Below, piece after piece: positions 14,668-23,938 of a stretch of 37,865 nucleotides of DNA (position 1 is its first letter; each line of letters begins with the position of its first letter). This DNA comes from Clostridia bacterium. Its GTDB lineage: Bacteria; Bacillota; Clostridia; Christensenellales; DTU072. The translations under genes and the position numbers were made by a program. Location of the stretch: positions 1 to 37,865 of the forward strand of contig JAFVAC010000068.1 in assembly GCA_017476265.1 (NCBI GenBank). Direction: 5' to 3'. The notes under the pieces are model-generated. The model saw nothing but the letters and a program-made list of their open reading frames with translations, did no database searches and had not been told where the DNA came from.

Positions 14668-16491
14668 TTAATTGTTTTTATTTTTATAATCAAGAACGTA
14701 ATCAAAAATTTTGTTGTTAATTTTTCTTGTTAACAAATCCATTGCATCTGGATATTGCAAATCCAATTCTTTGATTGATTTCATAAGTGCACTTAGTAAT
14801 ATTTGAAAAGCAATCTTTTGCTCTTCTTTATCATAAAACTGTGATACAAATAATTCATAAAAAGGATGATTCTTATTCAAATTAATAATTAGAACACTTG
14901 CAGCATAAGAATAAGTTATAAAATTATCGTTCCTGTTCCCTGAATGAGTTATGACTCTTACATTCGAAGCTTGAAATTCTTTAATCTGATCAGGACTGCA
15001 TTCTTTAAACCCTTCGTTCTCAAGCGCCTCCTTTACTTCCATTTTCTTTTGTTCTTCATCCTTATTATCTTCTGGAATCTCTAAAACCTCTCCTGATCTC
15101 TTCTCTGCACTATTAACTATATCTCCAATAGTCGATGAAACATCTGAATTGGCATCCTTTTCTGGCACCTCATCCCTTATTTTTGAATTTCGTTCAGTCA
15201 TCGCTAAAATTGTAGGTTTGATTTCTTCCGCTAATTGCATCCAAATAGGTTTGACCTCATCATGAGTATACTCTTCCATATCCTGTTTAGATAAAGGCTT
15301 AAGGTCGACAAATTGTTTATTATTCGACACTCCAAATGCCGCATCCAACTCGCTTCCAAAGTTTATTTCAATGCCCCACCATCTATATTCAGGCACATTG
15401 TATTGATCATAAAAGCCAAAAGATCCAAATTCTATCTCCCGTCCTTCTCTAACTATGGATATTCCAACATTGTTTTTTATTCGTTGAGAACTTCCATATG
15501 GTAATGATCCAGGCTTTTTATCTGTATTTAAAGTAAGCCTCGAATAGTATTTCTTTTTTACCACAGAATACTTGATTTGAACGATCCCTTCCCTTTTTTC
15601 TCCCTTATCAAAGTATAATATTTTCTTGTTAACAACACTTGGAGAATCATCAGTGGGTAAATATTCTTCAAACATATTTTCCGTATAATCCTTCTTCTTT
15701 TTATAAGGTAAAGAAATATATCCATCTTGCTTCATAACTGCCAAATCGTTAGGCAAACAATCCTGACTGTGTGAAATCAAATACAACGGATCATTAGGAA
15801 GCAATTCGACATAATCCTTTGATGTCAACTCGCACATTGCGATGTTAACCCCATCATTATCAATATAATATCTGTATTTCCTTCCTAAATCTTCTGACAT
15901 GTATTTTACACAAGTATTCCATTTCCTATGGTCAACTCTAGTACATTTTGTCCAAACAACTAAAGTGCCATTCTGTTTGAAATCATATTGTTTTCCATCG
16001 GATGTTCTCCAGTTAAGGTATACCTTATACTGCTCTGGAATTGATTTTTTTTGCGGGTATTCAACATCATTTAAGTCATCATTAACTATTTCATCCCAAT
16101 CAAGATATGTCATCTGACAATTATCTATCCCATTCTGCCAAGAGTACACCTCTACTCTATTACATACAAATGTTGATGCTTGTGGCAAACCTACACCAAA
16201 GCGCCCCATCCCTTTTTTATGTTTTTTATTACTTACGCCAATTGAGAGACAACTGTTCAAAGTTTCATAATTCATTCCTTCGCCATCATCCAAAAAAGCA
16301 AAACTAACAATACTTTTTTCTTTAGCATCTCCTGTGATGCTTGCGGTTTGTTCGCCAATAATAAAAATATTTTTCGCATTTGCATCGATTGAATTATCGA
16401 CAATCTCAGCAATTGCATTGTATGTGCTCTTATAACCACTACTCTTTAATGCATCAATTGATGATGCCGCGTGCATGATCTTACTCTTCAT
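14668..16491 (-). CDS. GHKL/MORC-like ATPase of the defence operon
   Basis: 607 aa. The N-terminus is a GHKL (Hsp90/MutL/MORC-type) ATP-binding domain: AIAEIVDNSIDA (27-38, Glu29 and Asn33), LDDGEGM (67-73) and KGMGRFGVGLP (93-103). The middle part resembles an S5-like transducer region, and residues about 440-510 are a charged linker. Proteins of this class use ATP-driven dimerisation to clamp or remodel DNA. The SD GGAGGAGA precedes the ATG; the helicase gene lies 13 bp upstream and the PLD gene 13 bp downstream. I infer a DNA-sensing or clamping role in the effector arm; it may correspond to one component of SspFGH, but I cannot match it one-to-one. Confidence 0.85.
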   Translation of the reverse strand: MKSKIMHAASSIDALKSSGYKSTYNAIAEIVDNSIDANAKNIFIIGEQTASITGDAKEKSIVSFAFLDDGEGMNYETLNSCLSIGVSNKKHKKGMGRFGVGLPQASTFVCNRVEVYSWQNGIDNCQMTYLDWDEIVNDDLNDVEYPQKKSIPEQYKVYLNWRTSDGKQYDFKQNGTLVVWTKCTRVDHRKWNTCVKYMSEDLGRKYRYYIDNDGVNIAMCELTSKDYVELLPNDPLYLISHSQDCLPNDLAVMKQDGYISLPYKKKKDYTENMFEEYLPTDDSPSVVNKKILYFDKGEKREGIVQIKYSVVKKKYYSRLTLNTDKKPGSLPYGSSQRIKNNVGISIVREGREIEFGSFGFYDQYNVPEYRWWGIEINFGSELDAAFGVSNNKQFVDLKPLSKQDMEEYTHDEVKPIWMQLAEEIKPTILAMTERNSKIRDEVPEKDANSDVSSTIGDIVNSAEKRSGEVLEIPEDNKDEEQKKMEVKEALENEGFKECSPDQIKEFQASNVRVITHSGNRNDNFITYSYAASVLIINLNKNHPFYELFVSQFYDKEEQKIAFQILLSALMKSIKELDLQYPDAMDLLTRKINNKIFDYVLDYKNKNN

Positions 16492-16504
16492 AGTTTATCT
16501 CCTC

Positions 16505-18190
16505 CTAAATGTTTTTCCAATACATATCAAAATGTTTAAATGCACTATTCTCGTTGTACGATTCTAAGTTTTCTTGAACATCCATCAGCAAACACTCCTC
16601 ATTACCTCCCATCATAGGACCCCGCAATCCGCGGCCTATCATTTGACTATAAAGTATAACAGATTTCGTTGGTCTAGTAATAAATACACATTTAATATTT
16701 GTAGAATCAAATCCTGTTGTTAATATGTCATAATTAATGATTACGTTTACTTTTCCATCTTTGAAATCGCTAATAGCTTTTGCTCGAGTAAATTTATCTA
16801 ATTCACCATACACTAATGAATTGTTAATCCCATTCAATTTTAGAAATGAAGAAATCATCTGTGCATGAACGACAGAACATGCAAAAACAATCGTTGGAAT
16901 GTTTCCCTCATTCAATTGTTTTATTTTTTCTATAATCTTTTTATTTCTTGCTTTATTTCTACTTATTCTATCCAAAAGATCATCCGAAAACTCTTCTCGT
17001 TTAGATTTCAATTCTTTTTCAATAGATTGTCTGATATCAGAATCTACTGAAAAATCTAATAACTCTCGTTTTATATGTGACAAAATTCCCCTCCCCTGCA
17101 AATAAGGAATAACTTCTTTGCTTCCGGGATAATTATTACTCTCATTTTCCGTATGTGAAATTCTAATTACTTTTTCAGGTTCAATTTCAACTATTCTGTT
17201 AAACTCACTTCTAAAATCGCTATTCGATTTAGAGTATTCTGTAGTTCTTCCCGGGGTTGCTGTTAACCCAATAAACTTTTTGTGATAACCATATTCACGT
17301 TCTGTTAAACTTTTAATGCACTGATTATACTTTTCTGCGCCAACCTTATGTACTTCATCAAATACTATTAGTGAAGCATGTTGATCTATATATGAAAAAA
17401 CAGGTTTTTTCATCTTTGCAAGCAAAGACTGAATTGATGTGAACAAAATTCCATCTTCAAATCTTTCTGGATAACCCGCCCAACCTTTATATACTTTTAT
17501 TGAAAAATGTCCTAAATGGCTCCATACTGTTTTATATGTTTCATATGCTTGTTTCAACAATTCATCATTATGCGCTATCCACACTATTAACCCTTTACCT
17601 TTCGAAATAAAATTAAGGAAATGCGCAATAATATGCATGGTCGTTTTTGTTTTACCGGTTCCTGTCGGCATTTTGATCAGTATTTTATCTAAATCATGAT
17701 TAAAATCCTCTAAATCATTAATAACTTGCTGTTTTATCATGTACTGGTAATCATATAATTCATTAAATTTGTTGCTCGTAATGGCTAATATCTCTATTTT
17801 TTCTTCCGAGTTCTTATCTGGGAAAACATACCCATATATCTCTAAATACTCTAAGATAAAATCGTATAATTCATTTTTAGAAAAAGGGATTTTACTTAAT
17901 TCTTTAGCCGCATATTCATGTGAAAATAGCTTAGGCTTACCAGTAATATTTAAACACTTTTCAATTGTCTCCGGCTCAATTGATAAAAAAAAGTTTTCAC
18001 GGAATTTTTCATCATTAAAAAGAGTGAGGCCGCTTTTCGCAAGAATAATATCAATTTTACTCTGTTTTAAAACCAATGATGAATCCCCAATTCTCCATTC
18101 AATGAGAACATCTTTCAATTCACCTAAGAGATCATCCAAATAAACTTCATCAAAGTTCCTCATTATTGTAGATACTTTCTGATACCTCAT
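16505..18190 (-). CDS. SF2 DEAD/DEAH-type helicase of the defence operon
   Basis: 561 aa. A complete superfamily 2 motor follows a unique 140-residue N-terminus: motif I MPTGTGKT (174-181), Ia WIAHNDELL, II DEVH (278-281), III TATPGR (310-315), V INYDILTTGFD (485-495) and VI QMIGRGLRG (516-524). The layout resembles the helicase part of type I/III restriction enzymes. GGAGG precedes the ATG, which lies 2 bp after the sspA stop, so expression is coupled to the modification genes. It would translocate or unwind DNA for the downstream GHKL/PLD/nuclease proteins (inference). Confidence 0.88.
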   Translation of the reverse strand: MRYQKVSTIMRNFDEVYLDDLLGELKDVLIEWRIGDSSLVLKQSKIDIILAKSGLTLFNDEKFRENFFLSIEPETIEKCLNITGKPKLFSHEYAAKELSKIPFSKNELYDFILEYLEIYGYVFPDKNSEEKIEILAITSNKFNELYDYQYMIKQQVINDLEDFNHDLDKILIKMPTGTGKTKTTMHIIAHFLNFISKGKGLIVWIAHNDELLKQAYETYKTVWSHLGHFSIKVYKGWAGYPERFEDGILFTSIQSLLAKMKKPVFSYIDQHASLIVFDEVHKVGAEKYNQCIKSLTEREYGYHKKFIGLTATPGRTTEYSKSNSDFRSEFNRIVEIEPEKVIRISHTENESNNYPGSKEVIPYLQGRGILSHIKRELLDFSVDSDIRQSIEKELKSKREEFSDDLLDRISRNKARNKKIIEKIKQLNEGNIPTIVFACSVVHAQMISSFLKLNGINNSLVYGELDKFTRAKAISDFKDGKVNVIINYDILTTGFDSTNIKCVFITRPTKSVILYSQMIGRGLRGPMMGGNEECLLMDVQENLESYNENSAFKHFDMYWKNI

Positions 18191-18192
18191 CC

Positions 18193-19344
18193 TTAGCCCT
18201 CCATCTCAATATAATCTAAAACAGTTTCTAATGCTTGAATATCTCTATCGGACGTAAAATAGCTAATGCTGAATCGCACAGTCCCATCTGGAGATGTTTT
18301 TAAAACTTCATGTCCTTTGGGAGCACAATGCAATCCCGTTCTGACTGCTATACCCTTTTCAGAGAGAACTTGACCAATATTGTCGCTACTATAACCGGCA
18401 AAAACACACGAAATTACGCCTATATTGTTATCTTCTATTTCACCACGAACAATTGAAATATTTGAATGATTTTTAATAACATCAAGCAACTTTTGGGTTG
18501 TTTCTTTTTCTTTTGCTCTAATATTATTTATTCCGATAACTTTTATCCATTTTAACGCCGCATTTAAACCTGCTATAGCTTGAATATTAGCACTGCCCGC
18601 TTCAAACTTTAATGGGATTTGTTCCGGCATTTCCATATTCTTAGAATCAAATCCAGTTCCCCCAATTAAAAATGGTTTAAGATCTTTGGCGTTTTTAGTT
18701 ATTATTCCCGCAATGCCAAAAGGTCCATAAAGTGTCTTGTGCCCCGCAAAAACTGCATAATCAATATTAGAATTGTTTAAACTAATATCAACTAACCCCG
18801 CAGTTTGCGCCATATCAATTATGTTAACTGCGCCATAACTCTTAGCAAGTTTACAAATCTCTTCTACTTGTAATACACACCCAAATGAATTGCTTGCATG
18901 TGTCAAAAAACAGTAATTAGGAATGGATTTCTCAAACAATATTCTAGTTTTTTCAATGTCAATTTGTAGTGTTTTTTCTTCAATTGGTAGTATATTTATC
19001 CCAAATCCATTTTCTTTTTGTTTAGCATATAGCGTCCTAAGAACAGCGTTATGTTCAAAAGGTGTGATATAAACCACATCGCCGGTTTTAAAGGTAATAC
19101 TATTAATTATAGTATTTAAGGCTTGCGTTGCTGAAGGAGTAAAAACCACCTCATATGGATACCTGACGTGAAAAAGGTCCAATAAAAGCTGTCTCGTTTC
19201 CTGCATCATTGCATACGCAATAGATGATTCTTTAAATTGCCCTCTTCCGACATTAACTCCATATTGTCTATAGAATGAGTCCATATACTCATAAACTTCA
19301 TTGGGCTTAGGAAATGTTGTTGCCGCGTTGTCAAAATAATGCAT
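18193..19344 (-). CDS. sspA: Cysteine desulfurase of the phosphorothioation system (SspA/DndA-like)
   Basis: 383 aa, class V aminotransferase fold. It takes sulfur from L-cysteine via a PLP-dependent persulfide and would pass it to SspD. Visible residues: the PLP-binding Lys203 in AGHKTLYGP, Asp177 in IIDMAQT, and the persulfide Cys340 in RTGLHCAPKG. GGAGGG lies before the ATG. It sits 15 bp after sspC and 2 bp before the helicase gene. Many ssp clusters lack their own desulfurase and borrow a host one; here it is encoded inside the operon, between the modification and effector genes. The symbol is by context; sequence alone shows only a desulfurase. Confidence 0.85.
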   Translation of the reverse strand: MHYFDNAATTFPKPNEVYEYMDSFYRQYGVNVGRGQFKESSIAYAMMQETRQLLLDLFHVRYPYEVVFTPSATQALNTIINSITFKTGDVVYITPFEHNAVLRTLYAKQKENGFGINILPIEEKTLQIDIEKTRILFEKSIPNYCFLTHASNSFGCVLQVEEICKLAKSYGAVNIIDMAQTAGLVDISLNNSNIDYAVFAGHKTLYGPFGIAGIITKNAKDLKPFLIGGTGFDSKNMEMPEQIPLKFEAGSANIQAIAGLNAALKWIKVIGINNIRAKEKETTQKLLDVIKNHSNISIVRGEIEDNNIGVISCVFAGYSSDNIGQVLSEKGIAVRTGLHCAPKGHEVLKTSPDGTVRFSISYFTSDRDIQALETVLDYIEMEG

Positions 19345-19359
19345 ACTTCCCTCCTATTC

Positions 19360-22300
19360 CTACCATAAAAGATTATTTATAATATCAATCAAGACTTGTC
19401 TTTTTTCACTGTTGGATAAAGACTCGCCATATTCTTCAATTAAAGACGTGGCATCATCATACAAAAGTTTTGCGGATCTTGTATATTCTGTCTTATCAAA
19501 TGTTCTGTATGATTCCTTGCCCGTTTCGTCAATGAATGTTATTCTATAGCTTCCTGCGGAGATATCGTTAGTCTCACTAATTCTGTCTTTGAAATTATTA
19601 ATTGTCTCTACAAAATCACTTACTGTCTTAATAAACGCGTCAATAGTTATTTCAGACCAATCGTCAATTCTTAAGCTTGTTGTAGTGCGAGCTAATTCTT
19701 CGATGAACTTGTTTTCGTCCGGTGTAATATTCAAGCAAATAGACAACATATTATTTTCATTGCCATTAAACATATGTGCGATCACGTCTTGACTGAGAGA
19801 AGAAGTCCAATCCTTTACTATTGATGATAAAGTCGCATCTACATTCCTTTTGCCAAATGAAAAAATGTTTGCTAAATCATCTTTGAGCCTTAAAATCAAA
19901 TCTGGTTTAATTCCATCTATTATGGTCTTCGCTCGAGCGACATATCCAGCCAACTTCGGAGAGAATTTCTGTTCGCCAAAAACCCACAATATTTTATTGA
20001 ATAAGAAATCTCTTGCATTGATCTCAGGATTTCTGAGTGCGGACAAAAACTTGGTAACCGTTTTATCACAACAATCATTTTTTCCATTGCCCAAATAAAT
20101 ATGTTGGATTTCTTTAACATATTTAGGAAGTTGCATATACCATCTCTGCATTGCCGCTACGATATATGTAAAATTGTTATATTCCTTTTCTGCCGGAATA
20201 ATATATTTATCAAATAATCGCTCTAAATTTTGAATATATTGATCTTTTTGATCATCCCAATTTTCCAAGTAAAAATCATACGAATCCGGATTATTATCGA
20301 TAGCTTCCAGTAATCGCGCTGTAATTTCCAACTCCCTGTTATTTTTTGAAATGACACAATATTTTTTATAATATCTTAATACTGTGGCAAAAAATATTGG
20401 GATAAGTCCTTTTTTAAGGCCTATATGATGTTTAGGGTTGATCAAGAGATCATAAAGAACTGCTATCGACTTTTTCCCTTCTGTTGAAGTACTAACGATA
20501 TAATCTTTTATTATTCCCAATACATTTTTTAGTTTTTCATCATCAGGTTCAAGATTTATAAAAGGTTTGTCCTGAGTTTTAGTAAGAATGCCCGTATAGC
20601 ATAAGGCACTCCGCATAAAACTTACTTCTTGCCCCGTTCCTTCTAAGCCTAAATTGTTTTTTAGCTCATTTGAAAGCAATCCATTTACAACCTTTAATCT
20701 ACTATTAGTCGCTTGTCCGGTCAAAATATTCTTATTGATTAATTCATTATTGATAACGGGACACAACTTATATTCTTCTTCGCATATCTCAGATAAAAGT
20801 TTGGATAATGCCGAGCGACGCTTGATTGCTTTATTCTCTCCTGCAACATAATACTTTGCAAATCCCATTTCTGGATGCAGATAGGAATCCACACAATGCG
20901 CCAACACCTCTTCCAAGGCATTCAGGGAATATGTCAATTCCTCGACAAGAACTTCATCATCCTTATATTCCGATACTAAATTCTTTATTGCATCATATCT
21001 ACGAACAGTTGATACCAAATTTTCCTGTTCATTGGAAATAATAAACACTATTCTCTTTGTTAAAATACCCTTGATAACAGATACAACAGAGTCTATCTGA
21101 TCCATGTCTGCCACAACAGCATAAACGATTCCATCTCCATCTATTTCTTTTAGGCGTTCATCCTCAAAAAAACCTTTTAATACTTTTGATGCCTCAATGA
21201 ATTTGAAGTTAAAATATCTAACGATTTCATTATCATCATTATAGGCATTCGGATAAATAACTCTATCTCCACAGAATCGGTTTAAAGTCTCTTCTATATT
21301 AACAATTGCACGCCTTTTTGATAAGGTATCAGTTATTAGTGACTCGACTGATTTTCCCGTATATTCCGTTATTTTTAGGAACTCTTTTCCTTCGAGTTTT
21401 CTGATAATACCGTTATCCGTTAAAAAAGTTAATGCGGGTATTATTTCGTTTGCATCATTATAATTGCTGTTATAAATGGACATTAATGTCTCGACTGTCG
21501 GCATTAATAATTCAAATCGATCAATAATATAGATCAGTGCCAAAGTTTTTATCAATCGTCTTTCTAAACCATGTTCTTTCCCTACTTTATTTAACGCACT
21601 AGATGCAATTTTCCAATATTTATGAGTTAAATGGTCATAGCTGTCAGCTTTAAATAAAGATTCAAAATAATCATATACATAATCCGGTGTTAAGAAAGGA
21701 ACATCCTTCAATTCCGTATTGGCTAAATACATAGGAAGAGTGTATCTTTGCCCATTTGCCGATAGAAAAGTAAAAAGAGTCCTTTCATTTTGCGCTATTT
21801 TTTCAGATATTTCTGGCAATACAAAAGCCGTTATAGGCTCTAATGGGTAGCAACCATAAATCAAATTCTCATACTGCTCAGGAGTTAATTCGGCAAAGGT
21901 CCTTTTGTCTTTCCATTTATTGTATACTTTCTGAAAAGAATTACTAACATATTCATTCGATAGAAAGTCTTTATACCATTTTTCTTCTTTTTTAATTACA
22001 TGAGCTGTTAAGTCATACATCTGCGCCGCAGATGTATTTAATTCTACCGATTTGTAACGCTGAGAAACAGCCTTCCATGAATTAATTTTTGATTTTGGTA
22101 GTTTATCAACGTAGTTTAATATACTTTGATGTGAGATTAACATTATATGCATTTGTTTCTCACCACTTCGAGTACATGCTTCAGCAAAGTATTGCAATAC
22201 CTCAATCTCATCAGTATCGGTATTTTTTAAGTTCCCCGATAAAAATTTGCTAAATTCATCATAAACTACAAATATTCCAGTATAACCATGTTTTTGGATT

Positions 22301-23007
22301 ATATTGTTGACATCATTATAAACCTCTACAATATCAATACCATTAATTGGGTTAAATTCTCCTCCAGAAGATAACACCGGATAGAATGATATAAAATCAC
22401 GATAATACTTTGCATTGTAATTATTCAATTCAGCTTTAAACTCTTCCACAGTACAAGGTATCATCCTTTTGAACTTCTCGAATGTATCGATATAATTCTG
22501 TTGCCAGTTATCAATGGTTTTTATTGCGGCACCATAATAAGTAGTAGGCATTATAGCACCAAGATCTGCCGATTCTAATGCTTTTCTAAGTCCTAATAAT
22601 AATGATTGCCTAATGCCAACACTACTTCCTTGTATTACGACAGGCAACATTCTTTGTTTGCTTTCTTGATATTTAACAATATAACTACAAAGCTCCGGCT
22701 TAGTTTGGCATATCATTGATAAAACATCGCTATATAATGTTTTATCTTTTCTAGATAAAAGAGCCAACAAAACAAGCGCTAAATGCGATTTGCCTTTCCC
22801 GTAGGCCCCAACAAAAATACGTGATCTATCCGTTGATTTCGGCGAAGTACTCAGCATTACATCTTCAATGATGTCAATTGCACTTAATGTCGGAATATAG
22901 TTTTTGATTTTTTGGTCACTATATAGATCATACTCCAGATTAATAGAAAACTGGAAATCCGAGAGAACGCTAATGTGATCACTTAATCTTTCAAGCTTTT
23001 TAGCCAT
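19360..23007 (-). CDS. sspC: Large P-loop ATPase SspC-like
   Basis: 1215 aa. Walker A GAYGKGKS (67-74) and Walker B FVVYDEFSKF (246-255) define an N-terminal AAA-like ATPase domain; the remaining about 900 residues have no motif I recognise and look helical. Size and neighbours (DUF4007 gene 14 bp upstream, PP-loop sulfurtransferase before that, desulfurase after) match SspC, the ATPase required with SspB and SspD to insert sulfur into one strand of DNA. SD AAGGAAG precedes the ATG. This is the largest gene of the window and is uninterrupted. The exact step powered by ATP is not known to me. Confidence 0.82.
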   Translation of the reverse strand: MAKKLERLSDHISVLSDFQFSINLEYDLYSDQKIKNYIPTLSAIDIIEDVMLSTSPKSTDRSRIFVGAYGKGKSHLALVLLALLSRKDKTLYSDVLSMICQTKPELCSYIVKYQESKQRMLPVVIQGSSVGIRQSLLLGLRKALESADLGAIMPTTYYGAAIKTIDNWQQNYIDTFEKFKRMIPCTVEEFKAELNNYNAKYYRDFISFYPVLSSGGEFNPINGIDIVEVYNDVNNIIQKHGYTGIFVVYDEFSKFLSGNLKNTDTDEIEVLQYFAEACTRSGEKQMHIMLISHQSILNYVDKLPKSKINSWKAVSQRYKSVELNTSAAQMYDLTAHVIKKEEKWYKDFLSNEYVSNSFQKVYNKWKDKRTFAELTPEQYENLIYGCYPLEPITAFVLPEISEKIAQNERTLFTFLSANGQRYTLPMYLANTELKDVPFLTPDYVYDYFESLFKADSYDHLTHKYWKIASSALNKVGKEHGLERRLIKTLALIYIIDRFELLMPTVETLMSIYNSNYNDANEIIPALTFLTDNGIIRKLEGKEFLKITEYTGKSVESLITDTLSKRRAIVNIEETLNRFCGDRVIYPNAYNDDNEIVRYFNFKFIEASKVLKGFFEDERLKEIDGDGIVYAVVADMDQIDSVVSVIKGILTKRIVFIISNEQENLVSTVRRYDAIKNLVSEYKDDEVLVEELTYSLNALEEVLAHCVDSYLHPEMGFAKYYVAGENKAIKRRSALSKLLSEICEEEYKLCPVINNELINKNILTGQATNSRLKVVNGLLSNELKNNLGLEGTGQEVSFMRSALCYTGILTKTQDKPFINLEPDDEKLKNVLGIIKDYIVSTSTEGKKSIAVLYDLLINPKHHIGLKKGLIPIFFATVLRYYKKYCVISKNNRELEITARLLEAIDNNPDSYDFYLENWDDQKDQYIQNLERLFDKYIIPAEKEYNNFTYIVAAMQRWYMQLPKYVKEIQHIYLGNGKNDCCDKTVTKFLSALRNPEINARDFLFNKILWVFGEQKFSPKLAGYVARAKTIIDGIKPDLILRLKDDLANIFSFGKRNVDATLSSIVKDWTSSLSQDVIAHMFNGNENNMLSICLNITPDENKFIEELARTTTSLRIDDWSEITIDAFIKTVSDFVETINNFKDRISETNDISAGSYRITFIDETGKESYRTFDKTEYTRSAKLLYDDATSLIEEYGESLSNSEKRQVLIDIINNLLW

Positions 23008-23021
23008 ATAATTTCTTCCTT

Positions 23022-23924
23022 TTATATCATCTTTTGATAGTATTCTTGCACTAATCCGAGGAATGTAAGATCATTGTTTATCTTGATTATATCTAGTCCT
23101 GCGGTCCTGATAACTCTTAAATATCCCAAATTTTGCAGTTTATCCAAATACATTGCAATAGTTAGACTGTTTAAATTAAACACTTTTCCAATATTGCAAG
23201 GATCTGATTCAAGAGATGAAATCTTTATATCCATTATTTTCGTCCCTTCTTTTTCTTCTCTTTTCTCTTTTTCACTGACAATAACAGCCAAAATCACCAA
23301 TGGATTTATAACCACAGATAATGGCGAATTTTTCGCAAATACTTTTTCTTTTATGTCAACATTTTTTAACAGTTGCAAATCCAAAAATGGACTATCCATA
23401 TTACTTTCGGGACTGTATTTTATCTGACTAGGCAAATAAGTCCTTAAGATACAGTCCAAATCTTCCAATAACGCACGATCCGAAAACTTTATTTCCTTAT
23501 CTTCATTTTTTTCTTGTTCATATAAAAATAGTTTAATATTTTCTAAATAGGACTCCTTTGTAAATTCTGTGACATTAAAATGATTAAAGAAATAGTACCA
23601 AGAAGTAGCCATATCTTTGTTGGTAGAGAGGAAATAATGAATCAAATATAAACTGCCGTCTTCCTCTATGTATTTATCATTTTCCCATACTAACTTTCCG
23701 AACTCAGTAAGAAATTGCTCTCTGGATTTTTGATTCTCTTCTGTTAATCCAGCTACTTGAAGCCAATATCTCAGAGCTTTTACCATATTGGTTCCAAGAC
23801 CCAATCTTTCCATCGGATTTACATTTTTATCTATAAAAACTTTCGGATTGTTGACTACATTTTTCATTCCTTTATGTAACCAACCCTTTCTTATTGCAAA
23901 TGTTTCATGAGCCCTGAATCTCAT
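23022..23924 (-). CDS. sspB: DUF4007 protein, SspB-like
   Basis: 300 aa from the ATG at 23924, chosen because AAGGAGAAG lies just upstream and the gene then follows the sspD stop by 14 bp; a longer frame to 24023 overlaps sspD without an SD. The N-terminus FRAHETFAIRKGWLHKG (3-19) is the DUF4007 signature. SspB in the known SspABCD system is the DUF4007 DNA-nicking subunit that opens the strand for sulfur insertion. The C-terminal part has a winged-helix-like stretch (MYLDKLQNLGYLRVIRTAG). Gene order here is D-B-C-A. Confidence 0.82.
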   Translation of the reverse strand: MRFRAHETFAIRKGWLHKGMKNVVNNPKVFIDKNVNPMERLGLGTNMVKALRYWLQVAGLTEENQKSREQFLTEFGKLVWENDKYIEEDGSLYLIHYFLSTNKDMATSWYYFFNHFNVTEFTKESYLENIKLFLYEQEKNEDKEIKFSDRALLEDLDCILRTYLPSQIKYSPESNMDSPFLDLQLLKNVDIKEKVFAKNSPLSVVINPLVILAVIVSEKEKREEKEGTKIMDIKISSLESDPCNIGKVFNLNSLTIAMYLDKLQNLGYLRVIRTAGLDIIKINNDLTFLGLVQEYYQKMI

Positions 23925-23938
23925 TCTATTTCTTCTCC

